The notes beneath the pieces were generated by a model. It made no database searches. It saw only the letters and a program-made list of their open reading frames with translations, and was not told where the DNA came from. The position numbers were made by a program, and so were the translations under genes. Positions 50,665-61,089 of a stretch of DNA of 61,956 nt are shown piece by piece (position 1 is the stretch's first letter; the number at the start of each line of letters is the position of its first letter). Source of the DNA: Pseudoalteromonas arctica (lineage in GTDB: Bacteria > Pseudomonadota > Gammaproteobacteria > Enterobacterales > Alteromonadaceae); NCBI RefSeq assembly GCF_012927645.1, contig NZ_JABBMT010000021.1, positions 1 through 61,956 on the forward strand, written 5' to 3'.

Positions 50665-53184
50665 ATGAAACTATTTAACAAGTTACCTTTGCAACTTGCT
50701 ATCGCAAGTACATTGGCTACTTCAGCGACTGCAATCGCTGTTGAACAAACAGCTGACACAACAGCACAAGATATTGAAGTTATTTCGGTCACCGGCACAC
50801 GCCGTAGTTTACGAAGTATCGCGGAAAGTACCGTGCCTGTAGACTTGCTGACCAGTCGTGATCTGGCAACCTCTGGCCAACTAGAAATAAGCCAAGTGCT
50901 TGCAGCGCAATTACCTAGCTTTAATTACCCAAGCGCAACCCTTGCTGATGGTACTGACCATGCAAAACCAGCAGTATTACGAGGCCTAGCTCCTGATCAC
51001 ACCTTAGTACTGATCAATGGCAAACGCCGTCACTCTGGTGCTTTATTGAATTTAGGTGGCACAGTTGGCCGTGGCTCTACGGCTGTTGATTTAAATAATA
51101 TTCCAACCTCTGCGATTAAACGCGTTGAAATATTACGTGATGGTGCAGCTGCTCAATATGGCTCAGATGCCATTGCTGGTGTGATTAATATTGTGCTCAA
51201 AGATGCCGATGAAGGCGGTAGTGTAAGCTACACTTATGGCCAATATGATTCACAAATGGCAGGCTCTGCCCAGTTAAAAGAAACAATCGTCGACTCACAA
51301 GGTAAGCTTGGTTTTGTTAAAGGTGATGAGCGCCGCGTTAACGATGGTATTACCCGTATTGCAAGTGCCAATGCGGGCTTTTCGCTTAGCAAGAATGGCT
51401 TTATCAATATCTCAATTGAAACCCGTAACAACGAGCCAACTAACCGCTCAGGTATTGATGAGCGAGAACAATATAATCGTGATGAAAACGGCGCACTTGA
51501 TCCAAAAGAGCTGACGTTTGACCGTTATAATCACCGTTTTGGTAAAGCCGATGTTGAAGATATCGCGCTATTTTATAACCTTGGCTATGACTTTAATGAT
51601 GACTTATCATTTTACTCTTTTGCCAGTTACTCAAATCGTAAAGGTAACTCAGGCGGCTTCTATCGCCGTGCCAAAGACAACCGCAATGTGCCAAGCGTTT
51701 ATCCAGATGGTTTTTTACCAAACATTGACACTGATGTTGACGACTATTCGTTTGCTATCGGCTTAAATGGAATTAGTAATGATTGGACATGGGATATCAG
51801 CACTAATTATGGTCGCAATGACTTTTCCTTAGGAGTTAGCAATAGTATCAATACCTCTATGGGTACTAACAGTCCAACAGAGTTTGACAATGGCGCGTTA
51901 GTATATGAACAATTCCTTATTAATCTGGATGCCAGCAATAGCTTTGACTTAGGCTTGCCTGATGACGTGTTTGTTACCATTGGTACTGAATATCGCCATG
52001 AAAACTACCAAATCAAAGCCGGTGAACTAGCTTCATATTTAACGGTGCTTGATGCACAAGGCGTGCCTGTTGCCGCTGGTGGCGCACAAGTTTTATCCGG
52101 TTTTTCACCGGATAGTGCAACTGATAAAAGCCGCCATAACATTGCCCTATTTGCTGAATTTGATACCTACCTCACTGAGAATTGGAATGCTGTGCTAGCA
52201 GGTCGATTTGAAGACTATAGTGACTTTGGCAGTACTTTTACAGCGAAACTTGCCAGCCGCTATAGCATTACTCCTGCATTATCGTTACGTGGAGCTATCA
52301 GTAGTGGTTTTAGAGCGCCATCCCTAGCACAAACATCTTATAAATCAGTTAGCACTGTATTTGAAGATGGTGTACCTAGAGAAGTTGGGCTATTTCCAAG
52401 TAATGAGCCTGCTGCCAAAGCGCTTGGCGCAAAAGATTTAGATGCTGAAGAGTCTGTCAATATGACCGCTGGTTTTATCTTTACCCAAGGTAATTTTAAC
52501 TTCACTCTTGATGCTTATCGTATCGATATTAATGATCGCATTGTGCTTTCTGAAAACTTAGAAGGCCCTGCTGTTGAGGCTATTTTACAACAAGCCGGTG
52601 AGCTTAATACCCAAAGTGTGCGCTACTTTACCAATGCTATCGATTCGCGTACTCAAGGGGTTGACATTGTTGCCACTTATTTACTCGGTTTAGCTAATTA
52701 TGGTGACTTACGTTTAAGTGCCGCTGTAAACTTTAACGATACAGAAGTTACTCATGTGAAAGACAATCCACCGGAACTCGAAGCGTTAGGTGATGGATAT
52801 CAATACTTTGCACGACGTGAAATTTCTCGATTCGAAAAAGGCACACCAGCAGATAAATGGAACCTGTCTGCAACATGGGATTATGAAAATATACAAACCA
52901 CGCTTCGTGTAACACGTTATGGAGAAGTAGTTGATGCATCAAGTGATGCTGATGGCGATGAACGGCTTAAAGCAAAATGGCTCACTGATATTGAAGTGGC
53001 TTATCGTCCAACTGAGCAATGGAAGCTGGCTTTAGGCGCTAATAATCTATTTGATCAGTACCCGCAAGATACTGTAAATAACGTGGGTTATAGTGATTTC
53101 AACCAAATTTTCACTTACAGCGGATTCACGCCATATAGTTTGGATGGTCGCTTTGTTTATGCAAATGTAACGTTTAATTTTTAA
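50665..53184 (+). CDS. TonB-dependent receptor (plug and barrel)
   Basis: An 839-aa outer membrane transporter. Signal peptide LPLQLAIASTLATSATAIA; a TonB-box-like IEVISVTGTR; the plug with VLRGLAPDHTLVLINGKRRH and RVEILRDGAAAQYGSDAIAG; and a 22-strand type barrel ending in DGRFVYANVTFNF. RGAISSGFRAPSLAQ is a typical barrel motif. The plug sequence resembles receptors of the BtuB/cirA-like broad class in marine bacteria; the substrate cannot be told. No Fur-like box is obvious upstream. Confidence 0.92.
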   Translation: MKLFNKLPLQLAIASTLATSATAIAVEQTADTTAQDIEVISVTGTRRSLRSIAESTVPVDLLTSRDLATSGQLEISQVLAAQLPSFNYPSATLADGTDHAKPAVLRGLAPDHTLVLINGKRRHSGALLNLGGTVGRGSTAVDLNNIPTSAIKRVEILRDGAAAQYGSDAIAGVINIVLKDADEGGSVSYTYGQYDSQMAGSAQLKETIVDSQGKLGFVKGDERRVNDGITRIASANAGFSLSKNGFINISIETRNNEPTNRSGIDEREQYNRDENGALDPKELTFDRYNHRFGKADVEDIALFYNLGYDFNDDLSFYSFASYSNRKGNSGGFYRRAKDNRNVPSVYPDGFLPNIDTDVDDYSFAIGLNGISNDWTWDISTNYGRNDFSLGVSNSINTSMGTNSPTEFDNGALVYEQFLINLDASNSFDLGLPDDVFVTIGTEYRHENYQIKAGELASYLTVLDAQGVPVAAGGAQVLSGFSPDSATDKSRHNIALFAEFDTYLTENWNAVLAGRFEDYSDFGSTFTAKLASRYSITPALSLRGAISSGFRAPSLAQTSYKSVSTVFEDGVPREVGLFPSNEPAAKALGAKDLDAEESVNMTAGFIFTQGNFNFTLDAYRIDINDRIVLSENLEGPAVEAILQQAGELNTQSVRYFTNAIDSRTQGVDIVATYLLGLANYGDLRLSAAVNFNDTEVTHVKDNPPELEALGDGYQYFARREISRFEKGTPADKWNLSATWDYENIQTTLRVTRYGEVVDASSDADGDERLKAKWLTDIEVAYRPTEQWKLALGANNLFDQYPQDTVNNVGYSDFNQIFTYSGFTPYSLDGRFVYANVTFNF

Positions 53185-53193
53185 TTAAACAAC

Positions 53194-53225
53194 TAACGAC
53201 GGCCCATAAATATGGGCCGTCGTTA
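53194..53225. terminator. Terminator after the second receptor
   Basis: TAACGACGGCCCATA and TATGGGCCGTCGTTA form a near-perfect stem with a very short loop. There is no T-run on either side, so it may work partly as an mRNA-end stabiliser. Confidence 0.6.
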
Positions 53226-53249
53226 TGAGGGGTGCAATGATATGCTAAA

Positions 53250-53387
53250 TTAAGCTGCTTTTTTCAGCGCTTTTTTAAGCTTACCTATTTTGGCTTTTTG
53301 TTTTGCGACTTTATCTTTACGTGCGCTGATTTCTTTTTTAATCGATTTGACTTCTTTACTTATTGCTTTAGCTGGTTTCTTTGACAT
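53250..53387 (-). CDS. Tiny lysine-rich basic protein (45 aa)
   Basis: A short frame beginning SKKPAKAISKEVKSIKKEIS and ending KLKKALKKAA, with 17 lysines in 45 residues and three acidic glutamates or aspartates in the middle. It is probably one amphipathic helix or coiled coil. AAGGAAA sits about eight bases before the ATG, supporting translation. I know no named family; such basic proteins may bind nucleic acid, but nothing here proves that. Isolated between a receptor and mgtE. Confidence 0.6.
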   Translation of the reverse strand: MSKKPAKAISKEVKSIKKEISARKDKVAKQKAKIGKLKKALKKAA

Positions 53388-53553
53388 TGAGTATTTCCTT
53401 TTTTAATTATGTAGCTCGCCACTGCGAGAGCTGTACTTTATGATAAAAAAGAACCAGATGCTACGCGTCAACCAGCTCTTCACTAAAAGTTCATATAAAG
53501 GAAATAAAACTGAAATCAACCAAGTGTAAGCAAAAGTTATCATACATCACACA

Positions 53554-54906
53554 CTAAAGTAGTAATAAACTACCTAACCCTAAGAAAGTCACAAAACCAA
53601 CGATATCGGTCACTGTTGTCAATATTACTGAACCTGACAATGCGGGATCGATTTTCATTTTATCTAAAATAGAAGGGATCACTACGCCTGACAAAGAGGC
53701 TGCTATTAAATTAAGCAAAATAGCCACGGTAATGGTAATGCTGAGCATCACATCACTAAACCAAAAATAGGTAAGCGCACCAATTACCATAGCCCATACA
53801 CAGCCATTCACAGCCCCTACCCTCAGCTCTTTTTTAAGTAACGCCTTACGGTTTGAGTCGGTTACCTGACCAAGCGCTAAACCGCGCACAATTACGGTAA
53901 GTGTTTGACTACCTGCAATCCCTCCCATTGACGCAACTACCGGCATTAATACTGCCAATGCAACCACTTGCTCAATGGTTGCGCCAAATAAGCCTATAAA
54001 CCAAGATGCCAAAAATGCGGTAGCCAAATTAATGCCTAACCAAATACCACGGTTTTTAGCACTTTTTCGTACGCTGGCAAATAGATCTTCGTCTTCACGT
54101 AAACCACCGGCTTTTGCCGTGGCTTCATCGGTGACCTCTTGGCGTAATTCGTAAGCTGAAGTAACTTTTAAGCGCCCTAGTAGTTTATTATCAGCATTGA
54201 CGACTGGCATGGCCATTCTTTCGCTATGGATCACTACTTCCGCAGCTTCATATAAATCATCGTCAGCATGCAGTGAGGTGATATCGTGATCAGCAAAACT
54301 TAGTAAGATATCTGAGTCATTGGCTTTAAATAATGCATTTACGGGTACTTCACCAATTAGGGTGCCTTTGCGGCTCACTAAATAAATAACTTCGGTGTAT
54401 TGCGGTAAGCCCTTTTGTAATATTTTCTTTGCACCACCAACGGTCAATTTGTCCGACACTTTTAATGAATCAAAATCAAGCCAGTGACCAAGTTGCTCTG
54501 GTAAATACTGCTGCGCTAACTCGTATTGCTTAGTTTGTACTTCATCTAATTGGCGACGAGCGTATTCAACAAAGCGCTCAGGGATCACTTCTTCAAGTTC
54601 AAGTAATTCAGCAACGCTCACTTCATCAAGTAATTTAAAGCCGTCATCTTCATCGAGAGTTTGCAATAACCAACGACAGCTATCGGCACCTAGATTAATG
54701 AATATTTCGTGCTGGGTGTCTTCATCTAATAATTGCCAAATATCAATCCGCTGATCTTTTGGTAAGGCTTCAAATAATAGCGATAAATGTTCTGTCGAGA
54801 GTATCTCTTTGGCGTCAACTAACAGCTTATTTTTACGCTCTGTGGTATCACATTGTAGAAGCTCGTCAATAAGCTGTGGGAGTTGATCAATCGGGTATTC
54901 AATCAT
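53554..54906 (-). CDS. mgtE: Magnesium transporter MgtE
   Basis: A 450-aa Mg2+ channel. An N-terminal superhelical domain (residues about 1-130, ALPKDQRIDIWQLLDEDTQH) is followed by two CBS motifs (about 130-250, GTLIGEVPVNALF, RMAMPVVNADNKLLGRLKV) and five helices (from GIWLGINLATAFLASWFIGL). The pore segment AVLMPVVASMGGIAGSQTLT and the later LSGVVIPSILDKMKIDPALS are conserved. The cytoplasmic domains close the pore when Mg2+ is high. Confidence 0.94.
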   Translation of the reverse strand: MIEYPIDQLPQLIDELLQCDTTERKNKLLVDAKEILSTEHLSLLFEALPKDQRIDIWQLLDEDTQHEIFINLGADSCRWLLQTLDEDDGFKLLDEVSVAELLELEEVIPERFVEYARRQLDEVQTKQYELAQQYLPEQLGHWLDFDSLKVSDKLTVGGAKKILQKGLPQYTEVIYLVSRKGTLIGEVPVNALFKANDSDILLSFADHDITSLHADDDLYEAAEVVIHSERMAMPVVNADNKLLGRLKVTSAYELRQEVTDEATAKAGGLREDEDLFASVRKSAKNRGIWLGINLATAFLASWFIGLFGATIEQVVALAVLMPVVASMGGIAGSQTLTVIVRGLALGQVTDSNRKALLKKELRVGAVNGCVWAMVIGALTYFWFSDVMLSITITVAILLNLIAASLSGVVIPSILDKMKIDPALSGSVILTTVTDIVGFVTFLGLGSLLLL

Positions 54907-55017
54907 GTTGAAGCCTTTGAATTTAACTACTTTGTGGTTAGTTTACCTCAGCTTGAAAAAATAGTTTGAGAAATTTTGTATGTATTCCCCACACCTAATT
55001 AGCCGTGGGGAAGTTGT

Positions 55018-58000
55018 TTATTTAAACCAGCCTTGTACGCGCTCTACCAACAGGTAATTAACGGGCACCAGTAATAAGGTGATAAAGGTTGCAAAAATAA
55101 TCCCAAAACCAAGGCTAACTGCCATGGGGATCAAAAACTGTGCTTGCGTTGCTTTTTCAAACAACAACGGCATTAAACCAATAAAAGTAGTGATACTGGT
55201 TAACATCACAGGGCGAAAACGTGATGCGCCCGCTTGTTTTACTGCCTCTAATAGTTCGCCACCTTCCGCACGCTTTTTATTAATAAAATCAACTAGTACT
55301 AATGAGTCATTCACCACCACGCCGACTAAAGCCAGCATGCCGAGTAAGCTCATGATGCTCAAGTCCATGCCCATGATCCAGTGCCCCATTACCGCACCAA
55401 TCATCCCAAAAGGGATCACGCTCATAACAATAAGTGGCTGAATATAAGACTTAAATGGAATGGCCAGTAAGGCATAGATAATAAAGAATACAAACAGTAG
55501 GCCCCATGCAAGTGAACCAAAGGATTCTCTTTGCTCTTTGGCTTCACCTTCGAGTGAATGAGTTACACCAGGATACTGTCGCACCAACTCATCAAGGTAT
55601 GCTTTAAGATCTGCTTGTAAGACCGTCATGTTGGTATTGCCTTTTTCAATGTCAGCAGTCACATTGAGCGTTCGATAACGGTCTATACGATTGATTGTTG
55701 AAGGGCTTTTACCGGGCACTAACGTGGCGATATGCGACAGCGGCACAATACCACCGGTTGGCGTTTTTATCAGAATATCTTTTAAATCGGCTACTGAGCG
55801 ACGCTCCTCAATGGGTAAACGTACCATAACACGCACATCGTCGCGCCCGCGTTGGATACGCTGCACTTGCACACCAAAAAATGAGTTCCGCACTTGCTGT
55901 GATACATCAACTCGGTTTAAGCCAAGTGCAAGACCTTGATCGGTCAATTCTATTTCAAGCTCTTCTTTACCATCTGACATGCTATCAGCAATTTCATACA
56001 CTGTTGGGTAAGTCGCTAACCGTTGTTTTACTTTATCAGCTACTTTTTCTAAGGTGACAATTGAGCTACCATTAAGCTGCACATCGATAGGGCTTGAGGT
56101 ACGACCAAATTCAGCCCTAAAGGTAACACTTTCAGCACCGGGTATAATACCAATTAACTCTCGCCATTCACTTACCAACTCTTGAGAAGTGATACTTGAG
56201 TCCCGCGTTTCCGTCGGTGTAATTTCAAATCTTACTCTGCCTGAGTTTGACGAGCCACCACGCCCCCCCGTGGTTGCCAAAATATTTAAAATGACGCTTT
56301 GACCATCTTCATCACGGTATTTTTCTTTTAAATCCTTCGCTTTATCTGACATATCAATAATATATTTATTGGTCACTTCAAAAGGTGTACCTGCAGGAAA
56401 GGTCAAGGTTGCACGTACTGTCTCGCTTGGAATACGTGGGAAAAACACAAACTTAGTCCAACCGCTGGTGATCAAGGTTAGAATAATTAAACAGACTCCG
56501 GCAAAGAAACTAATGGTGGCTAATTTATTACGTATCGCCAGATTTAACAGGGGTTGGTAATATTTTAATATCGCATGTTCAAAGCCGTCGGCAAAACGTT
56601 GCTGAAACTGCTCTAGTTTTGATGGATCACTTTTTTCATTGCGTAATTTTAAATACTTTAAGTGTGCAGGCAGTACAAACTTTGATTCAATTAATGAGAA
56701 TAATAAAACTGGGATCACTACTACCGGAATTTGTGCGAATAAAGCTCCGCGCGGACCTTCAATAAATGCCAGCGGTAAAAATGCAGCTACCGTAGTTAAC
56801 ACACCAAAAGTAACCGGTGTGGCTACTTCTTGCGTGCCGCGAATAGCAGCTTGTTCGCCTGATTCAGCCGTTTTCATATGGGTATAGACGTTCTCACCGG
56901 TAACAATGGCGTCATCCACCACGATACCCAGCACCAAGATAAAGCCAAATAAACTCATTACGTTTAAGCTCACACCAAAAAATGGCATCGCTAAAAATGC
57001 GCCCATAAACGATACAGGAATACCTATAAACACCCAAAACGCAATTGCAGGTCGCAAAAATAACGTTAGTAAAGCTAGAACCAAAATTCCGCCTTGTAGT
57101 GCATTGGTAGATAGAGTCGCTATCCGCGCTTTAACAAGTTCTGATTCATCGTCCCAGTAACTTAGTTCAAAGCCTTCTGGGAGCGATTTTTGCTGCACAT
57201 CAATATAGTTTTTAACGGCATCAGCAACATCAATAGCACTTTGCGGGCCGATACGATAAACATCAATAAATGCTGCTTGTTTGCCATTAAAGCGTGTTCG
57301 AACAGGCGTTTCTTCAAAGCCATCATTAATTGTCGCAATGTCACCTAAACGAATAATCGTACCATCGGCTTGGTTTTTAATAACGATTTTAGCGAACTCA
57401 TCTTTACGATAAGCTTGTCCTTTAGAGCGGATCAGTACATCTCCGCCTTCGGTTTTTAAGTTACCAGCCGAAACATCAGAGCTTGAGCTGGCAATCGCTG
57501 ATGATATATCGGCTAAACTTAAACTATATTGGCGCAGCACATCCTGGCTTACTTCTATAGATAGCTCATAGTCACGAACACCACTGAGCTCAACTTGGGT
57601 AATACTTGGATCTCTTAATAATTCATCGCGTACTGTTTCTGCATAAGCGAGGGTTTCTTTCTCGCCATAGATACTCGACACGGTGACGGCGATCACTTCG
57701 CTTTTCCACTCGGCAAGCGATACGATTGGTTTTTCAGCATCCACAGGAAAGGTATTAATCGAATCAACTCGGTTTTTTATATCTGCAAGCAACTCTCGCG
57801 GATCATAACTATTTTCAATTTCGATACTTACCGATGATGAGCCCTCTGATGAGCGGCTCGAAATGCGTTTAACGCCTTCTAAGTCTTGTACCGCTTCTTC
57901 GATACGAATGGTCACCCCTTTCTCTACATCTTCAGGTGTAGAGCCTCGCAGTGATACACTCACATTCACCCGTTCAGTTTGAATCGTTGGAAACACTTCC

Positions 58001-58098
58001 AACGGAATTTGTGTAAACAAACTAAACAATCCGGCTAATAATATACTGATCAATAGAAGGTTAGCTGCAACATGATTTTTGATAAACCAAGCGATCAT
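55018..58098 (-). CDS. RND efflux transporter, inner membrane pump
   Basis: A 1026-aa pump with the duplicated 6+6 helix and large periplasmic loop layout. It starts IAWFIKNHVAANLLLISILL, has GFILVLGIVVDDAIVTGENV with the proton-relay aspartates of helix 4, and MLALVGVVVNDSLVLVDFIN in the second half. The sequence is of the multidrug-type (HAE1-like) family rather than heavy-metal CusA, which has the D-G-x-x-V-x-x-E-N pattern. It overlaps the adaptor gene by 4 bp. Confidence 0.92.
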   Translation of the reverse strand: MIAWFIKNHVAANLLLISILLAGLFSLFTQIPLEVFPTIQTERVNVSVSLRGSTPEDVEKGVTIRIEEAVQDLEGVKRISSRSSEGSSSVSIEIENSYDPRELLADIKNRVDSINTFPVDAEKPIVSLAEWKSEVIAVTVSSIYGEKETLAYAETVRDELLRDPSITQVELSGVRDYELSIEVSQDVLRQYSLSLADISSAIASSSSDVSAGNLKTEGGDVLIRSKGQAYRKDEFAKIVIKNQADGTIIRLGDIATINDGFEETPVRTRFNGKQAAFIDVYRIGPQSAIDVADAVKNYIDVQQKSLPEGFELSYWDDESELVKARIATLSTNALQGGILVLALLTLFLRPAIAFWVFIGIPVSFMGAFLAMPFFGVSLNVMSLFGFILVLGIVVDDAIVTGENVYTHMKTAESGEQAAIRGTQEVATPVTFGVLTTVAAFLPLAFIEGPRGALFAQIPVVVIPVLLFSLIESKFVLPAHLKYLKLRNEKSDPSKLEQFQQRFADGFEHAILKYYQPLLNLAIRNKLATISFFAGVCLIILTLITSGWTKFVFFPRIPSETVRATLTFPAGTPFEVTNKYIIDMSDKAKDLKEKYRDEDGQSVILNILATTGGRGGSSNSGRVRFEITPTETRDSSITSQELVSEWRELIGIIPGAESVTFRAEFGRTSSPIDVQLNGSSIVTLEKVADKVKQRLATYPTVYEIADSMSDGKEELEIELTDQGLALGLNRVDVSQQVRNSFFGVQVQRIQRGRDDVRVMVRLPIEERRSVADLKDILIKTPTGGIVPLSHIATLVPGKSPSTINRIDRYRTLNVTADIEKGNTNMTVLQADLKAYLDELVRQYPGVTHSLEGEAKEQRESFGSLAWGLLFVFFIIYALLAIPFKSYIQPLIVMSVIPFGMIGAVMGHWIMGMDLSIMSLLGMLALVGVVVNDSLVLVDFINKKRAEGGELLEAVKQAGASRFRPVMLTSITTFIGLMPLLFEKATQAQFLIPMAVSLGFGIIFATFITLLLVPVNYLLVERVQGWFK

Positions 58099-59327
58099 TG
58101 CTTCGCTCCTTGTTCAGCGATTTTTGGCTTTTGGCTGCCTCCATCAAGTATACGTTGGTATTGCTCTTCACTCATAACGCTTACTCTGGTGCCTGAGCTC
58201 ACTTGACCAAGCGGGGTTAATACAAGCTCATCACCATTATTTAAACCTGTAGCAATAATTGCTTTTTCTGCATTTTGCCAAGCCAATGTGATGTCTTTAC
58301 GATTTAAAACACCATTTTTTACTGTATACACATAGCTGCCTTGATAAATGGCACTATTGGGGATTACGAGAGCATTGGGTAATATTTTTCCGGTAATTTC
58401 AGCTTTGATATATTGGCCAATTTTAATTGGATACTGCTTATCTGCGGTGGCTTTATAAGGGTCATTTATTTTTGCGACTACATATAATTGTTGGGCGAAC
58501 TCATCAATAGCACCTTCTGTGCGCACAACTTGTCCCTGCCAATGTTGATGACCAACAAGTTCTGACGTTAAGGCCACATCAGCACCCTGCTCAGTGTTAT
58601 CTTTATCTCTAAATTGCATGGGTAAATTGATAAACGCTAAGTCTTTATTTTTAATTGGCAAGCGAATTTCGACGCTGTCGATTGCATAAATAGACGCCAG
58701 TTCAGTGTTGTTACTCACAACTTGCCCTAAATCAACACTGCGACTGAGTACTCGCCCAGCGTAAGGTGCTCTGATCTTGGTTCGTTCTAGATCAAGCTCT
58801 GCTTTTTCTAGTTGTGCCTGCGCTGATAAAACCTCAGCTTGCGCCGCTGCTAGTTGTGGTTTGCGCAACACTAAAGAACTGGCTTGTTCACCATTACCCA
58901 AGCGCTGCCAATCAGTTTGTGCTTGTTTACCGCGTGCTTGCTCTTCTAATAACGCTTGTTGGGCAGTTAATAAATTAGCTTGTGCAGACTTAACTTCAGC
59001 TCGATGATCTCTGTCATCTAACTCTAGTAATACTTCATCTTTATCAAAAAAACCACCGTCACGAAATTGATCGTTAACATTGATAATTTGCCCAGATGCT
59101 TGCGACACTAAGATGCTTTGCGTTCGCGGCTTTACCGTGCCAAAGCTGTTGATCATAACTTGGTAAGGCTTTGCTTTTAGATGAGAAATAGCAACGGTAA
59201 CATTTGCTTTAGGCGCAGAGCCAAAACGTTCGCTCTTTGGTGGGTTACCCTTAATGAAGACAATTAACACCGCTGTTACTGCGATAACAATAGCTGGGAT
59301 TAATAATTTACGAAGTTTACTGTTCAT
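58095..59327 (-). CDS. RND efflux adaptor (membrane fusion protein)
   Basis: A 410-aa periplasmic adaptor with one N-terminal helix (KLLIPAIVIAVTAVLIVFIK). The lipoyl halves are LVSQASGQIINVNDQFRDGG and RTKIRAPYAGRVLSRSVDLG, around a coiled-coil hairpin rich in Gln/Ala (QANLLTAQQALLEEQARGKQ). Beta-barrel and membrane-proximal domains follow. It links the pump to the outer membrane channel; two bases separate it from the channel gene. Confidence 0.92.
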   Translation of the reverse strand: MNSKLRKLLIPAIVIAVTAVLIVFIKGNPPKSERFGSAPKANVTVAISHLKAKPYQVMINSFGTVKPRTQSILVSQASGQIINVNDQFRDGGFFDKDEVLLELDDRDHRAEVKSAQANLLTAQQALLEEQARGKQAQTDWQRLGNGEQASSLVLRKPQLAAAQAEVLSAQAQLEKAELDLERTKIRAPYAGRVLSRSVDLGQVVSNNTELASIYAIDSVEIRLPIKNKDLAFINLPMQFRDKDNTEQGADVALTSELVGHQHWQGQVVRTEGAIDEFAQQLYVVAKINDPYKATADKQYPIKIGQYIKAEITGKILPNALVIPNSAIYQGSYVYTVKNGVLNRKDITLAWQNAEKAIIATGLNNGDELVLTPLGQVSSGTRVSVMSEEQYQRILDGGSQKPKIAEQGAKQ

Positions 59328-59329
59328 GA

Positions 59330-60736
59330 TTATTGCTCTTCTGATTCTTGGTTCGGCTCGAAAAAATCGCCACCAAGGGCAACATGTAGCTTTATGCGAT
59401 TTAAAATTAACTGACTTTTAATATTGATCACTGAATTTTGTGCGCTAAAAGAGCGATCTTGTGCATCCAGTACAGTTGTGTAGTTAACTAAACCACTTTT
59501 ATATTGTTCAAACGATAACTTTTCAGCAGCAATAGCATTGGTTTGTGCTTCAAGTGTTGTTTTATAACGTTGCTGAAGAGATTGCTCTTGGGTAATCGCA
59601 TTTTCTACATCGGTAAATGCGTCATAGAGAGATTCAAGATACATCTGCTCTTGGCGTTTAACTGTTAGACTTGCTTGCTGTTCATTTGCAGCTAAACGAC
59701 CACTATCAAAAATCGGCATAGCAATGTTGCCAACTAAAGACCACGCTAAACTTGAAGGGGAAAATAAATCACTCATTCTATCAGTGCTATCACTTAGTGA
59801 AGCGGTTAGGTTTAAGCTAGGAAAGCGCTGTTTATGGGCGTAAGCCAAGCCGGCATCCGTACTTAATAACTGATACCAACTCGCCATTAAGTTTGGTTTA
59901 CGAGTAAGCAGCTCTGACGGCAAACCTTTAGGAATTGGTTTATCAAGTAAAGGCAAATCGGCATCAACACTTAAAGCACCTTTGGGATAGACACCGGTTA
60001 ATCGCTCTAGTGTACGTATCGATTCTGTTAATGTAGCTTGCTGCTGGGCAATATTAGCGCGTGCTGTATTTAATTTATTACGGGTTAAATATACATCGAG
60101 TGCTTCGCTCAATCCTTGACGATATCCTGATTCAATAATAGTGAGATTCTGCTCAGCGATTTTTTCTCTTTGCTTATAGAGCGCTAATAACTGCTGCGCC
60201 GTTATTACATTAAGCCAAGCACTGACGACATCTGCTACCAATTGTTGACGAGACTGTTCAAAAGTCGCTTTTTGCGCTAAATATTCTAAATTAGCTTGGC
60301 GCTCAGCCGCTGCAAGTTTACCCCATAAATCAACTTCATAACTTAAAGATATGTCAGTTGAGCTGGCATTATTATAACTAACTGGGCGGTTGTTTTTACT
60401 GCGGTTTGTGCGCGTAGACAAGTCAAGACTTGGCCAAAGTGCCGCCCCAGTTGCAATTAATTGTTGCTGTTTTATAGCGACATCAAACCCAGCTTGCAAT
60501 ATAGCCTGATTATGACGTAATGCTTGCCCCACAAGCGCATACACTTGTGGATTTTCAAGTTGCTGTAACCAATTATCAGCAACAGCTTCGTCTAACTTTT
60601 GCGTGGAATCTTGTTGCCAGTTAGTTGGCAATGCATCGAGTTGTTGCACTCGCTCTTGCTGAGTCGGCTGTGTTGCACAAGCCCCAATGAACAACACAGT
60701 TAATGCAACAATACTCGGCTTTAGTTGCCAGTTCAT
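59330..60736 (-). CDS. Outer membrane efflux channel lipoprotein (NodT/OprM-like)
   Basis: A 468-aa TolC-superfamily channel. I choose the ATG at 60736 (MNWQLKPSIVALTVLF) because AGGG precedes it; a frame from 60757 would put extra residues before the lipoprotein signal. The lipobox is FIGAC. Duplicated helical hairpins are visible (IKQQQLIATGAALWPSLDLS; SYEVDLWGKLAAAERQA; GLAYAHKQRFPSLNLTASLS). First gene of the efflux operon; no regulator gene is adjacent in the window. Confidence 0.9.
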   Translation of the reverse strand: MNWQLKPSIVALTVLFIGACATQPTQQERVQQLDALPTNWQQDSTQKLDEAVADNWLQQLENPQVYALVGQALRHNQAILQAGFDVAIKQQQLIATGAALWPSLDLSTRTNRSKNNRPVSYNNASSTDISLSYEVDLWGKLAAAERQANLEYLAQKATFEQSRQQLVADVVSAWLNVITAQQLLALYKQREKIAEQNLTIIESGYRQGLSEALDVYLTRNKLNTARANIAQQQATLTESIRTLERLTGVYPKGALSVDADLPLLDKPIPKGLPSELLTRKPNLMASWYQLLSTDAGLAYAHKQRFPSLNLTASLSDSTDRMSDLFSPSSLAWSLVGNIAMPIFDSGRLAANEQQASLTVKRQEQMYLESLYDAFTDVENAITQEQSLQQRYKTTLEAQTNAIAAEKLSFEQYKSGLVNYTTVLDAQDRSFSAQNSVINIKSQLILNRIKLHVALGGDFFEPNQESEEQ

Positions 60737-60918
60737 GTTTAACCCTGAATACATCAATTACTAACTGTAATTCAATCACTCAAGCTCTAATAGCTCAACT
60801 GACTTTACATAAAATTACAAATACTTAGTTGATACAGCGATAAAGCGCAGGTTTTGTGGGATTAAAGGTGCTAGGTGCTTGAATTAAAAAGCGCAACCAT
60901 GTATTTAGCAGACTTTTT

Positions 60919-60954
60919 TCAAAAAAAGCCCCACATTTTCATGCAGGGCTTTAA
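60919..60954 (-). terminator. Terminator of the tRNA cluster
   Basis: On the minus strand AAAGCCC pairs with GGGCTTT, followed by TTTTT. It lies right after the last tRNA-Phe gene, which indicates that the tRNA genes and repeats upstream are one transcript. Confidence 0.8.
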
Positions 60955-60960
60955 TATAAA

Positions 60961-61036
60961 TGGTGCCTCGACGCGGAATCGAACCACGGACACGAGGATT
61001 TTCAATCCTCTGCTCTACCGACTGAGCTATCGAGGC
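60961..61036 (-). tRNA. tRNA-Phe(GAA), copy 1
   Basis: A 76-nt tRNA with encoded CCA. Acceptor strands GCCTCGA and TCGAGGC pair; the anticodon loop reads TTGAAAA with GAA; the T loop is TTCGATT. It is identical to copy 2 at 61560-61635 and is last in the cluster. Confidence 0.97.
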
Positions 61037-61089
61037 ACATTAACTGTGCTGTAAAACGTACGATAAACACGACATTTTACTTTAATAAA

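Noticed and set aside
53194..53225. MITE copy
   Set aside because: The palindrome after the receptor gene has no TATACCC ends and differs in sequence; a terminator or mRNA-end hairpin explains it.
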